Positions 8,049-16,869 of a stretch of DNA of 64,000 nt are shown here, in pieces (positions within the stretch are counted from its first letter, which is position 1; every line of letters starts with the position of its first letter). A model generated the notes under the pieces. The model was not told the DNA's origin, made no database searches, and worked only from the letters and a program-made list of their open reading frames with translations. Location of the stretch: NCBI RefSeq assembly GCF_018310535.1, contig NZ_CP074102.1, positions 1,798,001 through 1,862,000 of the forward strand, written 5' to 3'. The position numbers and the translations under genes were made by a program. The DNA is from Streptomyces mirabilis. GTDB taxonomy: Bacteria; Actinomycetota; Actinomycetes; Streptomycetales; Streptomycetaceae.

Positions 8049-9176
8049 TCAGGCGTACGGGCTGTCGGCGCCCGCGGCGGCGGGCTTGGGGGCGCGGGCC
8101 GGGCAGCAGCCCACAGGGCACAGGCCGTGGCTCGCGCCGAGCGCGCCCAGGGCGCAGGGTGTCACCTGCGACCCGTTCTCTGTCGCGGCGCGCTCCAGGA
8201 CGAGGCCGCGGATCGCCGCGGCGAAGCGGGGGTCGGCGCCCACGGTGGCCGAGCGGCGCACGGGCAGCCCCAGCTCCTCCGCCTTGGCCGTCGCCTCCGT
8301 GTCGAGGTCGTACAGCACCTCCATGTGGTCCGAGACGAACCCGATGGGGGCCATCACGACGGCCGGGACCCCGGCCCCGTGGAGCTCCTCCAGGTGGTCG
8401 CAGATGTCGGGCTCGAGCCACGGGATGTGCGGGGCTCCGGAGCGCGACTGGTACACGAGCTGCCAGGGGTGCTCGATCCCGGTCTGCTCGCGCACGGCGT
8501 CCGCGATCAGCTTCGCCACGTCCAGGTGCTGCCTGACGTAGGCGCCGCCGTCGCCGTGGTCCTCGGCCGGGCCGGAGGTGTCGGCGGCCGCGGTGGGGAT
8601 GGAGTGCGTGGTGAAGGCGAGGTGCGCGCCCGCCCGTACGTCCTCGGGGAGCTCGGCGAGGGACTTCAGGACGCCCTCGATCATGGGCTCCACGAAGCCG
8701 GGGTGGTTGAAGTAGTGCCGCAGCTTGTCGATCTTCGGCAGCTCCAGTCCCTCGGCCTCCAGGGTCGCCAGGGCGCCGGCGAGGTCCTCGCGGTACTGCC
8801 GGCAGCCCGAGTACGAGGCGTACGCGCTGGTGGCGAGGACGAGGACACGGCGGCGGCCGTCGGCGATCATCTCGCGCAGGGTGTCGGTGAGGTACGGCGC
8901 CCAGTTGCGGTTGCCCCAGTAGACGGGCAGGTCCAGGCCGTGGTCCGCGAAGTCCTTGCGGAGGGCGTCGAGCAGGGCACGGTTCTGGCCGTTGATCGGG
9001 CTGACCCCGCCGAACAGGAAGTAGTGCCGCCCCACTTCCTTCAGCCGTTCCTTGGGGATGCCTCTCCCCCGCGTCACGTTCTCCAGGAACGGAACCACGT
9101 CGTCCGGGCCTTCGGGGCCGCCGAACGAGAGCAGGAGCAGGGCGTCGTAGGGGGTGGCATCGAGCACATCTGGCAT
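8049..9176 (-). CDS. cpfC: Coproporphyrin III ferrochelatase
   Basis: Inserts Fe2+ into coproporphyrin III in the actinobacterial haem pathway (older name hemH). The 375-residue protein has the family features [36 protein letters not shown], the metal-binding THSIP motif, and [14 protein letters not shown] with the catalytic Glu. Cys125 and a cysteine-rich C-terminal stretch ([18 protein letters not shown]) fit the [2Fe-2S] cluster known in actinobacterial ferrochelatases. The ATG at 9176 starts at the conserved N-terminus; the frame is open further upstream. It heads an operon with the inositol monophosphatase gene. Confidence 0.95.
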   Translation of the reverse strand: MPDVLDATPYDALLLLSFGGPEGPDDVVPFLENVTRGRGIPKERLKEVGRHYFLFGGVSPINGQNRALLDALRKDFADHGLDLPVYWGNRNWAPYLTDTLREMIADGRRRVLVLATSAYASYSGCRQYREDLAGALATLEAEGLELPKIDKLRHYFNHPGFVEPMIEGVLKSLAELPEDVRAGAHLAFTTHSIPTAAADTSGPAEDHGDGGAYVRQHLDVAKLIADAVREQTGIEHPWQLVYQSRSGAPHIPWLEPDICDHLEELHGAGVPAVVMAPIGFVSDHMEVLYDLDTEATAKAEELGLPVRRSATVGADPRFAAAIRGLVLERAATENGSQVTPCALGALGASHGLCPVGCCPARAPKPAAAGADSPYA

Positions 9177-9258
9177 GCGTCCGATCCTGCCATCCGTCAC
9201 TGACGGCCGGACAACAGCCACAAGACAAGCGGAACCGGGGAGTACCCGAGGGAGTGCA

Positions 9259-9272
9259 TTAGGGTCCCCTAA
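9259..9272. promoter_or_regulatory. Palindrome TTAGGG-TC-CCCTAA between cpfC and a transporter gene
   Basis: A perfect 6-bp-arm palindrome in the divergent control region. It overlaps a possible -35 box (TTAGGG) spaced 17 bases from TGTATC (9282-9287) for the transporter gene. It is shorter than the 19-bp DmdR1/IdeR iron box and does not match it, so the regulator is unknown. Confidence 0.4.
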
Positions 9273-9364
9273 CCCGTAAGCTGTATCGGCCATCTACACG
9301 CCTTACCGGAGTCCGACCGCACGCGGTGACCGTGTGGCCGGGCCGAGCCCACCGGAGACCCCTC

Positions 9365-10603
9365 GTGCCCAGCCCGTACCGCGCCCTGTTCGCCGCCCCC
9401 GGCTCCAAGGGCTTCTCCGCCGCGGGCTTCCTCGGCCGGATGCCGCTGTCGATGATGGGCATCGGCGTGGTGACGATGATCTCCCAGCTCACCGGGCGGT
9501 ACGGGCTCGCGGGCGCGCTGTCGGCGACCATGGCGCTCGCGGCCGCGGTGATGGGCCCGCAGGTCTCCCGGATGGTGGACCGGCACGGCCAGCGGCGGGT
9601 GCTGCGCCCCGTCACCCTGTTCGCGCTCGCGGCGGCCGCCGGGCTGCTGCTGGCCGCGCACTTCGAGTGGCCGGACTGGGTGCTGTTCCTCTGCGCGGCC
9701 GGGATCGGCTGCGTCCCGAGCATCGGCGCGATGATCCGGTCCCGCTGGGCGGCTCTCTACGGGGGCACCCCGCAGTTGCACACCGCGTACTCCTTCGAGT
9801 CCGTGGTGGACGAGATCTGCTTCATCTTCGGGCCGATCATCTCCATCGGCCTGTCCACGGTGTGGTTCCCGGAGGCCGGCCCCCTGCTCGCCGCCTGCTT
9901 CCTGGCGGCGGGCGTCTTCTGGTTGACCTCCCAGCGCGCGACCGAGCCCGTGCCGCACCCGCGTGAGCACCACAGCAGCGGTTCGGCGCTGCGCGCGGCC
10001 GGACTCCAGGTCCTGGTGGCCACGTTCGTGGCGACCGGAGCGATCTTCGGGGCCGTGGACGTGGTCACCGTGGCCTTCGCGGAGGAGCAGGGCCACAAGG
10101 GTGCCGCGAGCGTGGTTCTGGCCCTGTATGCGGCGGGTTCCTGCGCGGCGGGAGCCGTGTTCGGACTGCTGCACTTCAAGGGGGCGCCCGAACGTCGGTG
10201 GCTGCTGGGCATATGCGCCATGGCCGTGAGTATGATCCCCCTGCTACTGGTCGGAAACTTGCCGTTTCTGGCCGTGGCGCTGTTCGTTGCGGGCCTGTCC
10301 ATCGCTCCCACGATGATCACGACGATGTCCCTCATCGAACAGCACGTACCACGCGCGAAACTGACCGAGGGCATGACCTGGGTGAGCACCGGACTCGCGG
10401 TCGGGGTCGCGCTCGGCTCCTCCGTGGCCGGCTGGGTGATCGACACCGCCGGTGCGAAGGCCGGGTACGGGGTTCCGGCGGTGTCCGGAGCCGTCGCGGT
10501 CGCGGTCGGATTCCTCGGGTATCGCCGGCTCAGCAGGCCGGTTCCGCAGCGGGAGGGGACCCATGAGCACCACACTGAGCGGGAAGAGCGGCACGTGGCG
10601 TAA
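9365..10603 (+). CDS. Major facilitator superfamily transporter
   Basis: A 412-residue integral membrane protein with about 12 hydrophobic segments and the MFS loop motif between helices 2 and 3 (SRMVDRHGQRRVL). Substrate unknown; the family includes drug and metabolite exporters. I chose GTG at 9365 (MPSPYRALFAAPG) because CCGGAGA precedes it; an upstream ATG at 9326 would add 13 Arg/Pro-rich residues unlike an MFS start. Its stop overlaps the start of the lactone oxidase gene by 41 bases, so the two genes are one transcription unit. Confidence 0.88.
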   Translation: MPSPYRALFAAPGSKGFSAAGFLGRMPLSMMGIGVVTMISQLTGRYGLAGALSATMALAAAVMGPQVSRMVDRHGQRRVLRPVTLFALAAAAGLLLAAHFEWPDWVLFLCAAGIGCVPSIGAMIRSRWAALYGGTPQLHTAYSFESVVDEICFIFGPIISIGLSTVWFPEAGPLLAACFLAAGVFWLTSQRATEPVPHPREHHSSGSALRAAGLQVLVATFVATGAIFGAVDVVTVAFAEEQGHKGAASVVLALYAAGSCAAGAVFGLLHFKGAPERRWLLGICAMAVSMIPLLLVGNLPFLAVALFVAGLSIAPTMITTMSLIEQHVPRAKLTEGMTWVSTGLAVGVALGSSVAGWVIDTAGAKAGYGVPAVSGAVAVAVGFLGYRRLSRPVPQREGTHEHHTEREERHVA

Positions 10604-11882
10604 CTGGGCGGGGAACGTCACCGCCCGCCCCGTACGGGAGGTCACCCCCGCTTCGGTCGAGGAGCTCTCCGCGGCCGTACGCAAGGCGGCCGACGACGGT
10701 CTGCGGGTCAAGGCCGTCGGCACCGGGCACTCCTTCACTGCGGCCGCCGCGACCGACGGCGTGTTGATCCGCCCTCAACTGTTGACCGGCATCCGCAACA
10801 TCGACCGCGAGGCCGGGACCGTCACCGTCGAGGCGGGCACCCCGCTCAAGCGTCTCAATGTGGCTCTCGCGCGCGAGGGGCTGTCGCTCACGAACATGGG
10901 CGACATCATGGAGCAGACGGTCTCGGGCGCGACCAGCACCGGAACGCACGGCACGGGCCGCGACTCGGCCTCGATCGCCGCGCAGATCAAGGGACTTGAA
11001 CTGGTCACCGCGGACGGTTCGCTCCTCACCTGTTCCGAGGAGAAGAACCCCGATGTCTTCGCGGCGGCCCGGGTGGGCATCGGCGCCCTGGGGATCGTCA
11101 CCGCGATCACCTTCTCCGTAGAGCCCATTTTTCTGCTCACGGCTCGCGAGGAGCCGATGACCTTCGACAAGGTCACCGCCGACTTCGACGAACTCTTCAC
11201 CGAGAACGAGCACTTCGAGTTCTACTGGTTCCCGCACACCGGCAACTGCAACACCAAGCGCAACAACCGCAGCGCCGGCCCCGAGAAGCCGATCGGGCAG
11301 ATCGGCGGCTGGATCGAGGACGAGTTCCTCTCCAACGGGGTATTCCAGGTGGCCAATCTGGTCGGCCGCGCCGCGCCCGCCACCATCCCGACGATCGCGA
11401 AGATCTCCAGCCGCGCGCTGTCCGCGCGGACCTACACCGACATTCCCTACAAGGTCTTCACTTCTCCGCGCCGGGTGCGCTTCGTGGAGATGGAGTACGC
11501 CGTTTCGCGCGAGGCGCTCGTCGAGACGCTGCGCGAGCTGAAGACGATGGTCGACCGCTCGTCCCTGCGGGTCAGCTTCCCCGTCGAGGTGCGCACGGCC
11601 CCCGCGGACGACATCGCGCTCTCCACGGCGTCCGGCCGGGAGAGCGCCTACATCGCCGTCCACATGTTCAGGGGTACGCCCTATCAGGCGTACTTCACCG
11701 CGGCCGAGCGGATCTTCACGGCGCACGAGGGCCGCCCGCACTGGGGCAAGGTGCACACCCGTGACGCGGAGTACTTCTCGAAGGTGTATCCGCGCTTCGG
11801 CGAGTTCACGGCGCTGAGGGACCGTCTTGACCCGGATCGGCGCTTTGGGAACGACTACTTGCGTCGGGTGCTGGGCTCGTAG
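10563..11882 (+). CDS. FAD-linked D-arabinono-1,4-lactone/L-gulonolactone oxidase family protein
   Basis: A 439-residue flavoprotein of the vanillyl-alcohol oxidase/aldonolactone oxidase family. It shows the FAD-binding stretch VKAVGTGHSFTAAAATDGV, whose His may carry covalent flavin, the second FAD segment STGTHGTGRDSASIAAQ, and the C-terminal HWGK motif (PHWGKVHTRDAEYFS) diagnostic of aldonolactone oxidases. It probably oxidises a sugar lactone or alditol with oxygen; the substrate is not readable from sequence. The ATG at 10563 lies inside the end of the transporter gene and is preceded by GCGGGAGGG. No signal peptide is visible. Its 3' end overlaps the convergent gene at 11806 by 77 bases. 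Confidence 0.9.
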   Translation: MSTTLSGKSGTWRNWAGNVTARPVREVTPASVEELSAAVRKAADDGLRVKAVGTGHSFTAAAATDGVLIRPQLLTGIRNIDREAGTVTVEAGTPLKRLNVALAREGLSLTNMGDIMEQTVSGATSTGTHGTGRDSASIAAQIKGLELVTADGSLLTCSEEKNPDVFAAARVGIGALGIVTAITFSVEPIFLLTAREEPMTFDKVTADFDELFTENEHFEFYWFPHTGNCNTKRNNRSAGPEKPIGQIGGWIEDEFLSNGVFQVANLVGRAAPATIPTIAKISSRALSARTYTDIPYKVFTSPRRVRFVEMEYAVSREALVETLRELKTMVDRSSLRVSFPVEVRTAPADDIALSTASGRESAYIAVHMFRGTPYQAYFTAAERIFTAHEGRPHWGKVHTRDAEYFSKVYPRFGEFTALRDRLDPDRRFGNDYLRRVLGS

Positions 11883-12582
11883 GCGAACCGTCCGTGGGCG
11901 CCGGGGTGTCGGCCGGCGCCTGCGAAGCGGCACCGGAACTCGGCGTCGGAGCAGGGGATGTGGCACGGCCGTCACCCTGAGTGGCGTCGGTGCCGAACCC
12001 GCCTTCGGTTCCGGGAGTGCTGTCGGTGGCCGACGGCTCCCTCGAAGAGGATCCGCTCGTCGGACTCGAAGGCGTCGTACCGGGCTTCGACCGGGAGCCG
12101 GAGCCGCTGCCCTTGAGGGCGTCACCGACGGTGGTGCTCGTGCCGGCGCCGCTGAAGCTCTGCCCCGACACCAGCTCGTACGTCGTGATCCCCGCCATCG
12201 TGACGCCGAAGACGAGCGCCGCCGCGACCACCGGCCGCTTCCAGCTCTTGACCCGGGCGCGATAGACGGTGCCCTCGGTGAACGCCCCCGGTACCGGAGC
12301 CTGCTGGGCCCTCGGCTTCGCCTGGACCGTGACATCGCGGAGCTGTTCGCCGGTGCGCTTGAAGAAGTGCTGGAAGACGGTGCCTCCACAGGTGGCGATC
12401 GCGCTGACCACTCCGGCGCCCAGGATCGTCCCGTACACCCCGAAGTAGGAGGCGAGTTTGGCCGCCACCACCGCGGCCACGGCGCTGCCCGCCACTTGCG
12501 GAAGGCTCAGGTCCACCCGCCTCCTCCTCGGCGCCCCCTCCTTCGCGCTCTGTTCCTCGCCGGCATCCGACTTCTCACGCAT
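11806..12582 (-). CDS. Hypothetical membrane protein with long Ser/Thr/Pro-rich tail
   Basis: A 258-residue protein of unknown function. After a charged N-terminus there is a hydrophobic hairpin (about residues 30-70, QVAGSAVAAVVAAKLASYFG and a following segment), a basic cytoplasmic loop, one further membrane segment (about 113-135) and a tail of about 110 residues dominated by Ser, Thr, Pro, Gly and Ala, likely extracytoplasmic. I used the ATG at 12582 (MREKSDAGEE). The tail end is encoded opposite the 3' end of the convergent oxidase gene, so part of its sequence may be constrained by the other strand. Confidence 0.75.
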   Translation of the reverse strand: MREKSDAGEEQSAKEGAPRRRRVDLSLPQVAGSAVAAVVAAKLASYFGVYGTILGAGVVSAIATCGGTVFQHFFKRTGEQLRDVTVQAKPRAQQAPVPGAFTEGTVYRARVKSWKRPVVAAALVFGVTMAGITTYELVSGQSFSGAGTSTTVGDALKGSGSGSRSKPGTTPSSPTSGSSSREPSATDSTPGTEGGFGTDATQGDGRATSPAPTPSSGAASQAPADTPAPTDGSPTSPAPDASSRSQSADPGQDGPSAP

Positions 12583-13053
12583 CCCCGGACCTTGCCTGCC
12601 TTTCCCGTACTTCTCGACCGCTTGCACGAGAAAGGGACGGACGGGCGAAACGTTTAGTTCCGTTTCTGGCGATTACGTGAAGTACGACACGTTTCAAGGT
12701 CACGAATACGGCACAGTGGACGGCCAACTACCACCCCTCACTAGAAGTTGGGCGGCGTGCCGATCCACGCACATGGCCCGAATGGAGTACTGTTGCGAGC
12801 CCTGGGTCCGGACTCCCGCCAGGGTGTCCGGGGCCTGACAGGACCGCCGGGAGGGGGCTCGTTGCACAGGGTGATGGAGTTCGTCACTTAGCGTTGCGAA
12901 TAGGTAACCGTGCCATAACGGCGACCCCGGGCCCGCGCCCGACACGCCGGGCAACTCGGCAAGGTTGTGGCAGGCTGCACCCGGGCAGGCCACACTCGAC
13001 TAGCGGAAGCAGCGACGCACGTGACGTCGGCAGGCACCACCCGGGAGGTCCCC
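12583..13053. other. Divergent control region upstream of sepH
   Basis: No gene is supported in these 471 bases. On the minus strand TTGAAA (12697-12692) lies 16 bases before TAATCG and may be the promoter of the hypothetical membrane gene. An inverted repeat GAAACG/CGTTTC (12647-12666) with a third CGTTTC copy at 12690-12695 may be its operator. The sepH promoter was not resolved. Confidence 0.5.
12647..12666. promoter_or_regulatory. GAAACG-N8-CGTTTC inverted repeat
   Basis: Perfect 6-bp arms around 8 bases, 65-84 bases upstream of the start of the hypothetical membrane protein. A third half-site CGTTTC lies at 12690-12695 and overlaps the candidate -35 box. This is consistent with an operator but no regulator is known. 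Confidence 0.35.
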
Positions 13054-14109
13054 ATGCCCGAACTGCGTGTCGTGGCCGTCTCTAACGACGGCACACGGCT
13101 GGTGCTGAAGGCTGCGGACAGCACGGAGTACACGCTTCCGATTGACGAGCGTCTGCGCGCCGCTGTTCGCGGCGACCGTCCCCGCCTCGGCCAGATCGAG
13201 ATCGAGGTGGAGAGTCATCTCCGCCCCCGAGACATCCAGGCGCGGATACGTGCCGGCGCCTCCGCGGAGGAAGTCGCCCAGCTCGCGGGAATCCCCGTCG
13301 ACCGGGTGCGTCGCTTCGAGGGCCCCGTGCTCGCCGAGCGTGCCTTCATGGCCGAGCGTGCCCGGAAGACTCCTGTCCGTCGCCCCGGTGAGAACGCCGG
13401 ACCCCAGCTCGGTGAGGCCGTTCAGGAACGGCTGCTGATCCGGGGTGCCGAGAAGGACACCGTCCAGTGGGACTCATGGCGTCGTGACGACGGCACGTGG
13501 GAAGTGCTGTTGGTCTACCGGGTCGCGGGCGAGCCGCACTCGGCGAGCTGGACGTACGACCCGCCCCGGCGGCTCGTCCAGGCCGTCGATGACGAGGCAC
13601 GCTCGCTGATCGGCGAGTCCGACGACCTCGCGGCGCCCGAGCCGAGCTTCCCGTTCGTCCCGCGTATCGCACGGCTGCCGCGCGACCGCCCGCTGGACCG
13701 CGCCCTGGACCGGCAGATGGAGCGCCCGAGCCTGCCCGGGCCCTCCCCCGAGCCGGTCGAGGAGAGCGTGAGCGACCGCGACTCGCTCACCAGCCTCCTG
13801 GAAGCGGTGCCCAGCTTCCGGGGCGACATGGTGGTGCCCGAGCGGCCCGCCACCACGGAGCTCCCGGCGACGGAGGAGCCGCCCACCGAGCCCGAGGCGG
13901 AGGAGCCCCCGGCCCCCGCGGCCTCGGCCGGTGCCGGTTCCGCCTACGCGGACGTGCTCATGCCCCGCTCGGTCGGCAGCCACCGCGACCGTCTCGTCGG
14001 CGCGACCGACCGCCAGGCCGAGGCCGACGGCGTCCGACCGGGCCGCAGAGCGGCGGTCCCGAGCTGGGACGAGATCGTCTTCGGGACGCGACGGAAGAAG
14101 CAGGACTAG
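13054..14109 (+). CDS. sepH: Septation protein SepH
   Basis: SepH is an actinobacterial cell-division protein that stimulates FtsZ filament assembly and supports sporulation septation in Streptomyces. The 351-residue sequence begins MPELRVVAVSNDGTRLVLKA and contains the DUF3071 domain with a helix-turn-helix-like core (about residues 60-85, IRAGASAEEVAQLAGIPVDR), as in characterised SepH. A long disordered Pro/Glu-rich linker leads to the conserved C-terminal tail SWDEIVFGTRRKKQD. The start ATG at 13054 follows GGGAGG. It is monocistronic, with a strong terminator downstream. Confidence 0.94.
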   Translation: MPELRVVAVSNDGTRLVLKAADSTEYTLPIDERLRAAVRGDRPRLGQIEIEVESHLRPRDIQARIRAGASAEEVAQLAGIPVDRVRRFEGPVLAERAFMAERARKTPVRRPGENAGPQLGEAVQERLLIRGAEKDTVQWDSWRRDDGTWEVLLVYRVAGEPHSASWTYDPPRRLVQAVDDEARSLIGESDDLAAPEPSFPFVPRIARLPRDRPLDRALDRQMERPSLPGPSPEPVEESVSDRDSLTSLLEAVPSFRGDMVVPERPATTELPATEEPPTEPEAEEPPAPAASAGAGSAYADVLMPRSVGSHRDRLVGATDRQAEADGVRPGRRAAVPSWDEIVFGTRRKKQD

Positions 14110-14125
14110 TCAGTTGTACGACATC

Positions 14126-14154
14126 GGGGCCCGCGCCACGCTGGAGCGGGCCCC
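14126..14154. terminator. Intrinsic terminator between sepH and the rhodanese gene
   Basis: A perfect 9-bp GC stem (GGGGCCCGC / GCGGGCCCC) with an 11-base loop followed by TTT on the plus strand. It lies 17 bases after the sepH stop and 8 bases from the stop of the convergent rhodanese gene, so it can serve both. Confidence 0.8.
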
Positions 14155-14161
14155 TTTGCCG

Positions 14162-15013
14162 TTACTGAGGGTCGGGGCCCACCGCGACCGGACGGCTGCC
14201 GTCCCGCGACCACTCCGACCAGGAACCCACGTACAGCGCGGCCGGGATGCCCGCGACGGCGAGCGCCAGCACCTCGTGGGCGGCGGAGACGCCCGAACCG
14301 CAGTAGACGCCGACCTCCGAAGTGCCGGTCACACCGAGGGACTTGAAGCGCTCCGCGAGCTCGCCCGATGGCCGGAACTCGCCGGTCTCCGTGACGTTCT
14401 CCGTGGTCGGCGCCGAGACCGCGCCCGGGATGTGCCCGCCCACGGGGTCGATCGGCTCGACCTCGCCCCGATAGCGCTCACCGGCTCGGGCGTCGAGCAG
14501 CAGCCCCGTGCGGGCGAGCGCGGCGGCCCCGTCCGCGTCCAGCAGCGGCCGGGCGCCCGCGGCCGGCTCGAAGGTTCCGGGGGCGGGCTCGGGGATCTCC
14601 GAGGACACCGGCCCGCTCCAGGCGACCAGCCCGCCGTCGAGCACGCGCACCGACGGATGACCCGTCCAGCCCAGCAGCCACCAGGCCCGCGCGGCGGCCC
14701 ACCCCACGCCACCGTCGTACACGACGACATCCCGGTCCGCGGACACCCCGGCGGCCCGCATCGCCTCGCCGAAGACCTCCAGGTCGGGCAGCGGATGACG
14801 GCCGCCCGCGCCCGGCTCCCCGGCCAGTTCGGCATCCAGGTCGACGAAGACCGCGCCGGGGATGTGCCCTGCCGCGTACGCGGCCCGGCCGTCGAAGGGG
14901 GCGGCCCCGGCGGCCGTCGCCGTGGAGAGCTGCCAGCGGATGTCGAGCACGACCGGCGGGTTCGGTCCCGCCAGGTCGCTCGCGAGTTCGGATGCGGAGA
15001 TGATGGCGTTCAT
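14162..15013 (-). CDS. Sulfurtransferase with two rhodanese domains
   Basis: A 283-residue tandem-rhodanese protein, either thiosulfate:cyanide or 3-mercaptopyruvate sulfurtransferase. The N-terminal rhodanese domain (about 10-125) keeps the CH2A-like AGHIPGAVFVDLD motif but lacks the catalytic Cys. The C-terminal domain (about 155-280) has GGHIPGAVSAP and the active-site loop YCGSGVSAAH with the catalytic Cys. The loop CGSGVSA is closer to the mercaptopyruvate type (CGxGVTA) than to the thiosulfate CRKGVT type. The ATG at 15013 is chosen because AAGGA lies about 8 bases upstream; an ATG nine bases earlier lacks a binding site. Confidence 0.92.
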   Translation of the reverse strand: MNAIISASELASDLAGPNPPVVLDIRWQLSTATAAGAAPFDGRAAYAAGHIPGAVFVDLDAELAGEPGAGGRHPLPDLEVFGEAMRAAGVSADRDVVVYDGGVGWAAARAWWLLGWTGHPSVRVLDGGLVAWSGPVSSEIPEPAPGTFEPAAGARPLLDADGAAALARTGLLLDARAGERYRGEVEPIDPVGGHIPGAVSAPTTENVTETGEFRPSGELAERFKSLGVTGTSEVGVYCGSGVSAAHEVLALAVAGIPAALYVGSWSEWSRDGSRPVAVGPDPQ

Positions 15014-15336
15014 AGCCACCATCCTTGCGTACGGGGTGGCCCCGGCGTCCAGGTCCGGCTACTCTGCTCGGCCGGACAGGTCCGATCACCGGGCGTACGG
15101 GATCGGGCACATGCTGTACAGCCGATGGACACCCCCCGGCAATCGCGCGGAAACGGATGGGAAACGGCACATCGGGCATTCTCCGGCAGTGGACCGCTAC
15201 ACGATGACGCCGCCGGGGCGCGCAGGGTGACGGGTGGTGCGAGCATCGGCACGGGGCGTGCACGCGCGCGATTGCGGTACGCGGTTGGTAGGCGGAAGGT
15301 GAACGGCCACCGCGAGGGGCCGAGAAGAGAGTGACG
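15014..15336. other. Divergent promoter region
   Basis: These 323 bases lie between the divergent rhodanese and VOC genes. I see no coding sequence and no strong promoter, repeat or hairpin. Confidence 0.5.
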
Positions 15337-16140
15337 ATGACCGAGGCACGGGAGTCGGCCGGCCCGAACGGCACCACGAACGCTCGGCACGCACCCGGCG
15401 TGCCCTGCTGGGTGAGCCTGATGGTGCACGGGATGGCCACGACCCAGGAGTTCTACGGAGAGCTGTTCGGCTGGGAGTTCCAGCCGGGCCCGCGGCAGCT
15501 CGGCCCGTATGCGCGGGCCCTGCTCGACGGCCACGAGGTGGCGGGAATCGGACAGATGCCACCCGACCGGCATCTGCCGATCGCCTGGACGCCGTATTTC
15601 GCCTCGGCGGACGTGAACCACACCGCCGAGTCGGTACGGCACTGCGGCGGCACCGTGGGCGTGGGTCCCCTGGACGCCGGAGAGGCCGGGCGGCTGCTGA
15701 TCGCCTCGGACCCCACGGGCGCCGTCTTCGGGGTCTGGCAGGCGGCGGCCCATCTGGGCACGGCGCTCCACGGGGTGCACGGCACCCCCGCCTGGATCGA
15801 GTTGGTGACCCGCGACACCGAGAGCGTCGTCAAGTTCTACCAGGGGGTCTTCGGACACGAGCCGGAGCCTGTCGTCTCGGCCGACTTCGACTACATGACC
15901 CTGCACATCGACGGCCGCCCGGTGGCCGGCGTGCACGGCGTCGGCCACGGCCTGCCCCGCGACCGCGGCCCGCACTGGCTGACGTACTTCGAGGTCTCGG
16001 ACGTGGACGAGGCCGTCGCCCAGGCCACCGACCTCGGCGGACACCTTCTCAAGGCGGCCCACGACTCGCCCTACGGGCGGGTGGCCACGGTGGCGGACCC
16101 GGAGGGCGCGGTGTTCTCGGTGATCCGCACCGAGCGATGA
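15337..16140 (+). CDS. VOC family protein with two glyoxalase-like domains
   Basis: A 267-residue protein made of two vicinal-oxygen-chelate domains (about residues 18-130 and 140-262). The two halves repeat the same pattern: WVSLMVHGMATTQEFYGELFG with DPTGAVFGVW, then WIELVTRDTESVVKFYQGVFG with DPEGAVFSVI. Such proteins include dioxygenases, isomerases and antibiotic-binding proteins; the sequence does not say which, and hydroxylase-like annotation in databases is usually unproven. The ATG at 15337 is preceded by GAGAAGAG; a GTG six bases upstream is also possible. It ends 20 bases from the convergent thymidine kinase gene. Confidence 0.88.
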   Translation: MTEARESAGPNGTTNARHAPGVPCWVSLMVHGMATTQEFYGELFGWEFQPGPRQLGPYARALLDGHEVAGIGQMPPDRHLPIAWTPYFASADVNHTAESVRHCGGTVGVGPLDAGEAGRLLIASDPTGAVFGVWQAAAHLGTALHGVHGTPAWIELVTRDTESVVKFYQGVFGHEPEPVVSADFDYMTLHIDGRPVAGVHGVGHGLPRDRGPHWLTYFEVSDVDEAVAQATDLGGHLLKAAHDSPYGRVATVADPEGAVFSVIRTER

Positions 16141-16160
16141 TCCACGCCGAGCGCTGAGAG

Positions 16161-16808
16161 TCAGGCGGAGGCGATCGGCAGTACGTCGGGCGAGAGGGCG
16201 CCCGCGCGGGCCGTCGCCGCCGTCATCCGGCGCCGGTGGTGTCGACGGCACAGGACCTCGTAGCCGATGTCCTCCGCCTGATTGACGTCGCCGACGACCA
16301 CCTGGGCGCCCTCGACGACCATTTCGCCGCCTATCGTGCGGGCGTTGTGGGTGGCGCGGGCGCCACACCAGCACAGGGCCTCGACCTGGAGGACCTCGAC
16401 CCGGTCGGCGAGCTCCACGAGGCGCTGGGAGCCCGGGAAGAGCTTGGAGCGGAAGTCGGTGGTGATGCCGAAGGCGAAGACGTCGATGCCCAGGTCGTCG
16501 ACCACCCGGGCCAGTTGGTCTATCTGTCCGGGGGCCAGGAACTGGGCCTCGTCCGCGATCACGTAGTCCGCCCGGCCGCCCTGGGAGAGGTGGACGACGA
16601 GGTACGCGTACAGGTCCTGGTCGTCCGCGACCTCCACGGCGTCCGTGACCAGGCCGAGGCGCGAGGAGAGCTTGCCCTCTCCCGCGCGGTCGTCGCGCGT
16701 GAAGATCATGCCCTGCAGGCCCCGGGCCGAGCGGTTGTGCTCGATCTGGAGAGCCAGCGTCGACTTCCCGCAGTCCATCGTTCCGGAGAAGAACACCAGC
16801 TCGGGCAT
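16161..16808 (-). CDS. tdk: Thymidine kinase
   Basis: Phosphorylates thymidine with ATP in the dTMP salvage route. The 215-residue type II thymidine kinase shows the P-loop FFSGTMDCGKSTLALQ, the Walker B/Glu motif YVIADEAQFL with the catalytic Glu, and the lasso and zinc-site region ALCWCGARATHNAR with later CRRHH. It is last in an operon behind DUF5998 and a phosphodiesterase-like gene, with a 61-base gap. The ATG at 16808 matches the family N-terminus (MPELVFFSGTM); a TTG at 16832 is an alternative. Confidence 0.95.
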   Translation of the reverse strand: MPELVFFSGTMDCGKSTLALQIEHNRSARGLQGMIFTRDDRAGEGKLSSRLGLVTDAVEVADDQDLYAYLVVHLSQGGRADYVIADEAQFLAPGQIDQLARVVDDLGIDVFAFGITTDFRSKLFPGSQRLVELADRVEVLQVEALCWCGARATHNARTIGGEMVVEGAQVVVGDVNQAEDIGYEVLCRRHHRRRMTAATARAGALSPDVLPIASA

Positions 16809-16869
16809 GGGGAGTTGAGCACCTTTCGACAAGAAGGGAGACGGGCGGAGGGGAACGGGCGGGGAGGGG

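Noticed and set aside
9259..9272. Iron box at the ferrochelatase promoter
   Set aside because: Only the TTAGG/CCTAA ends match and the spacing is five bases too short for the 19-bp DmdR1 box. I kept it only as an unassigned palindrome.
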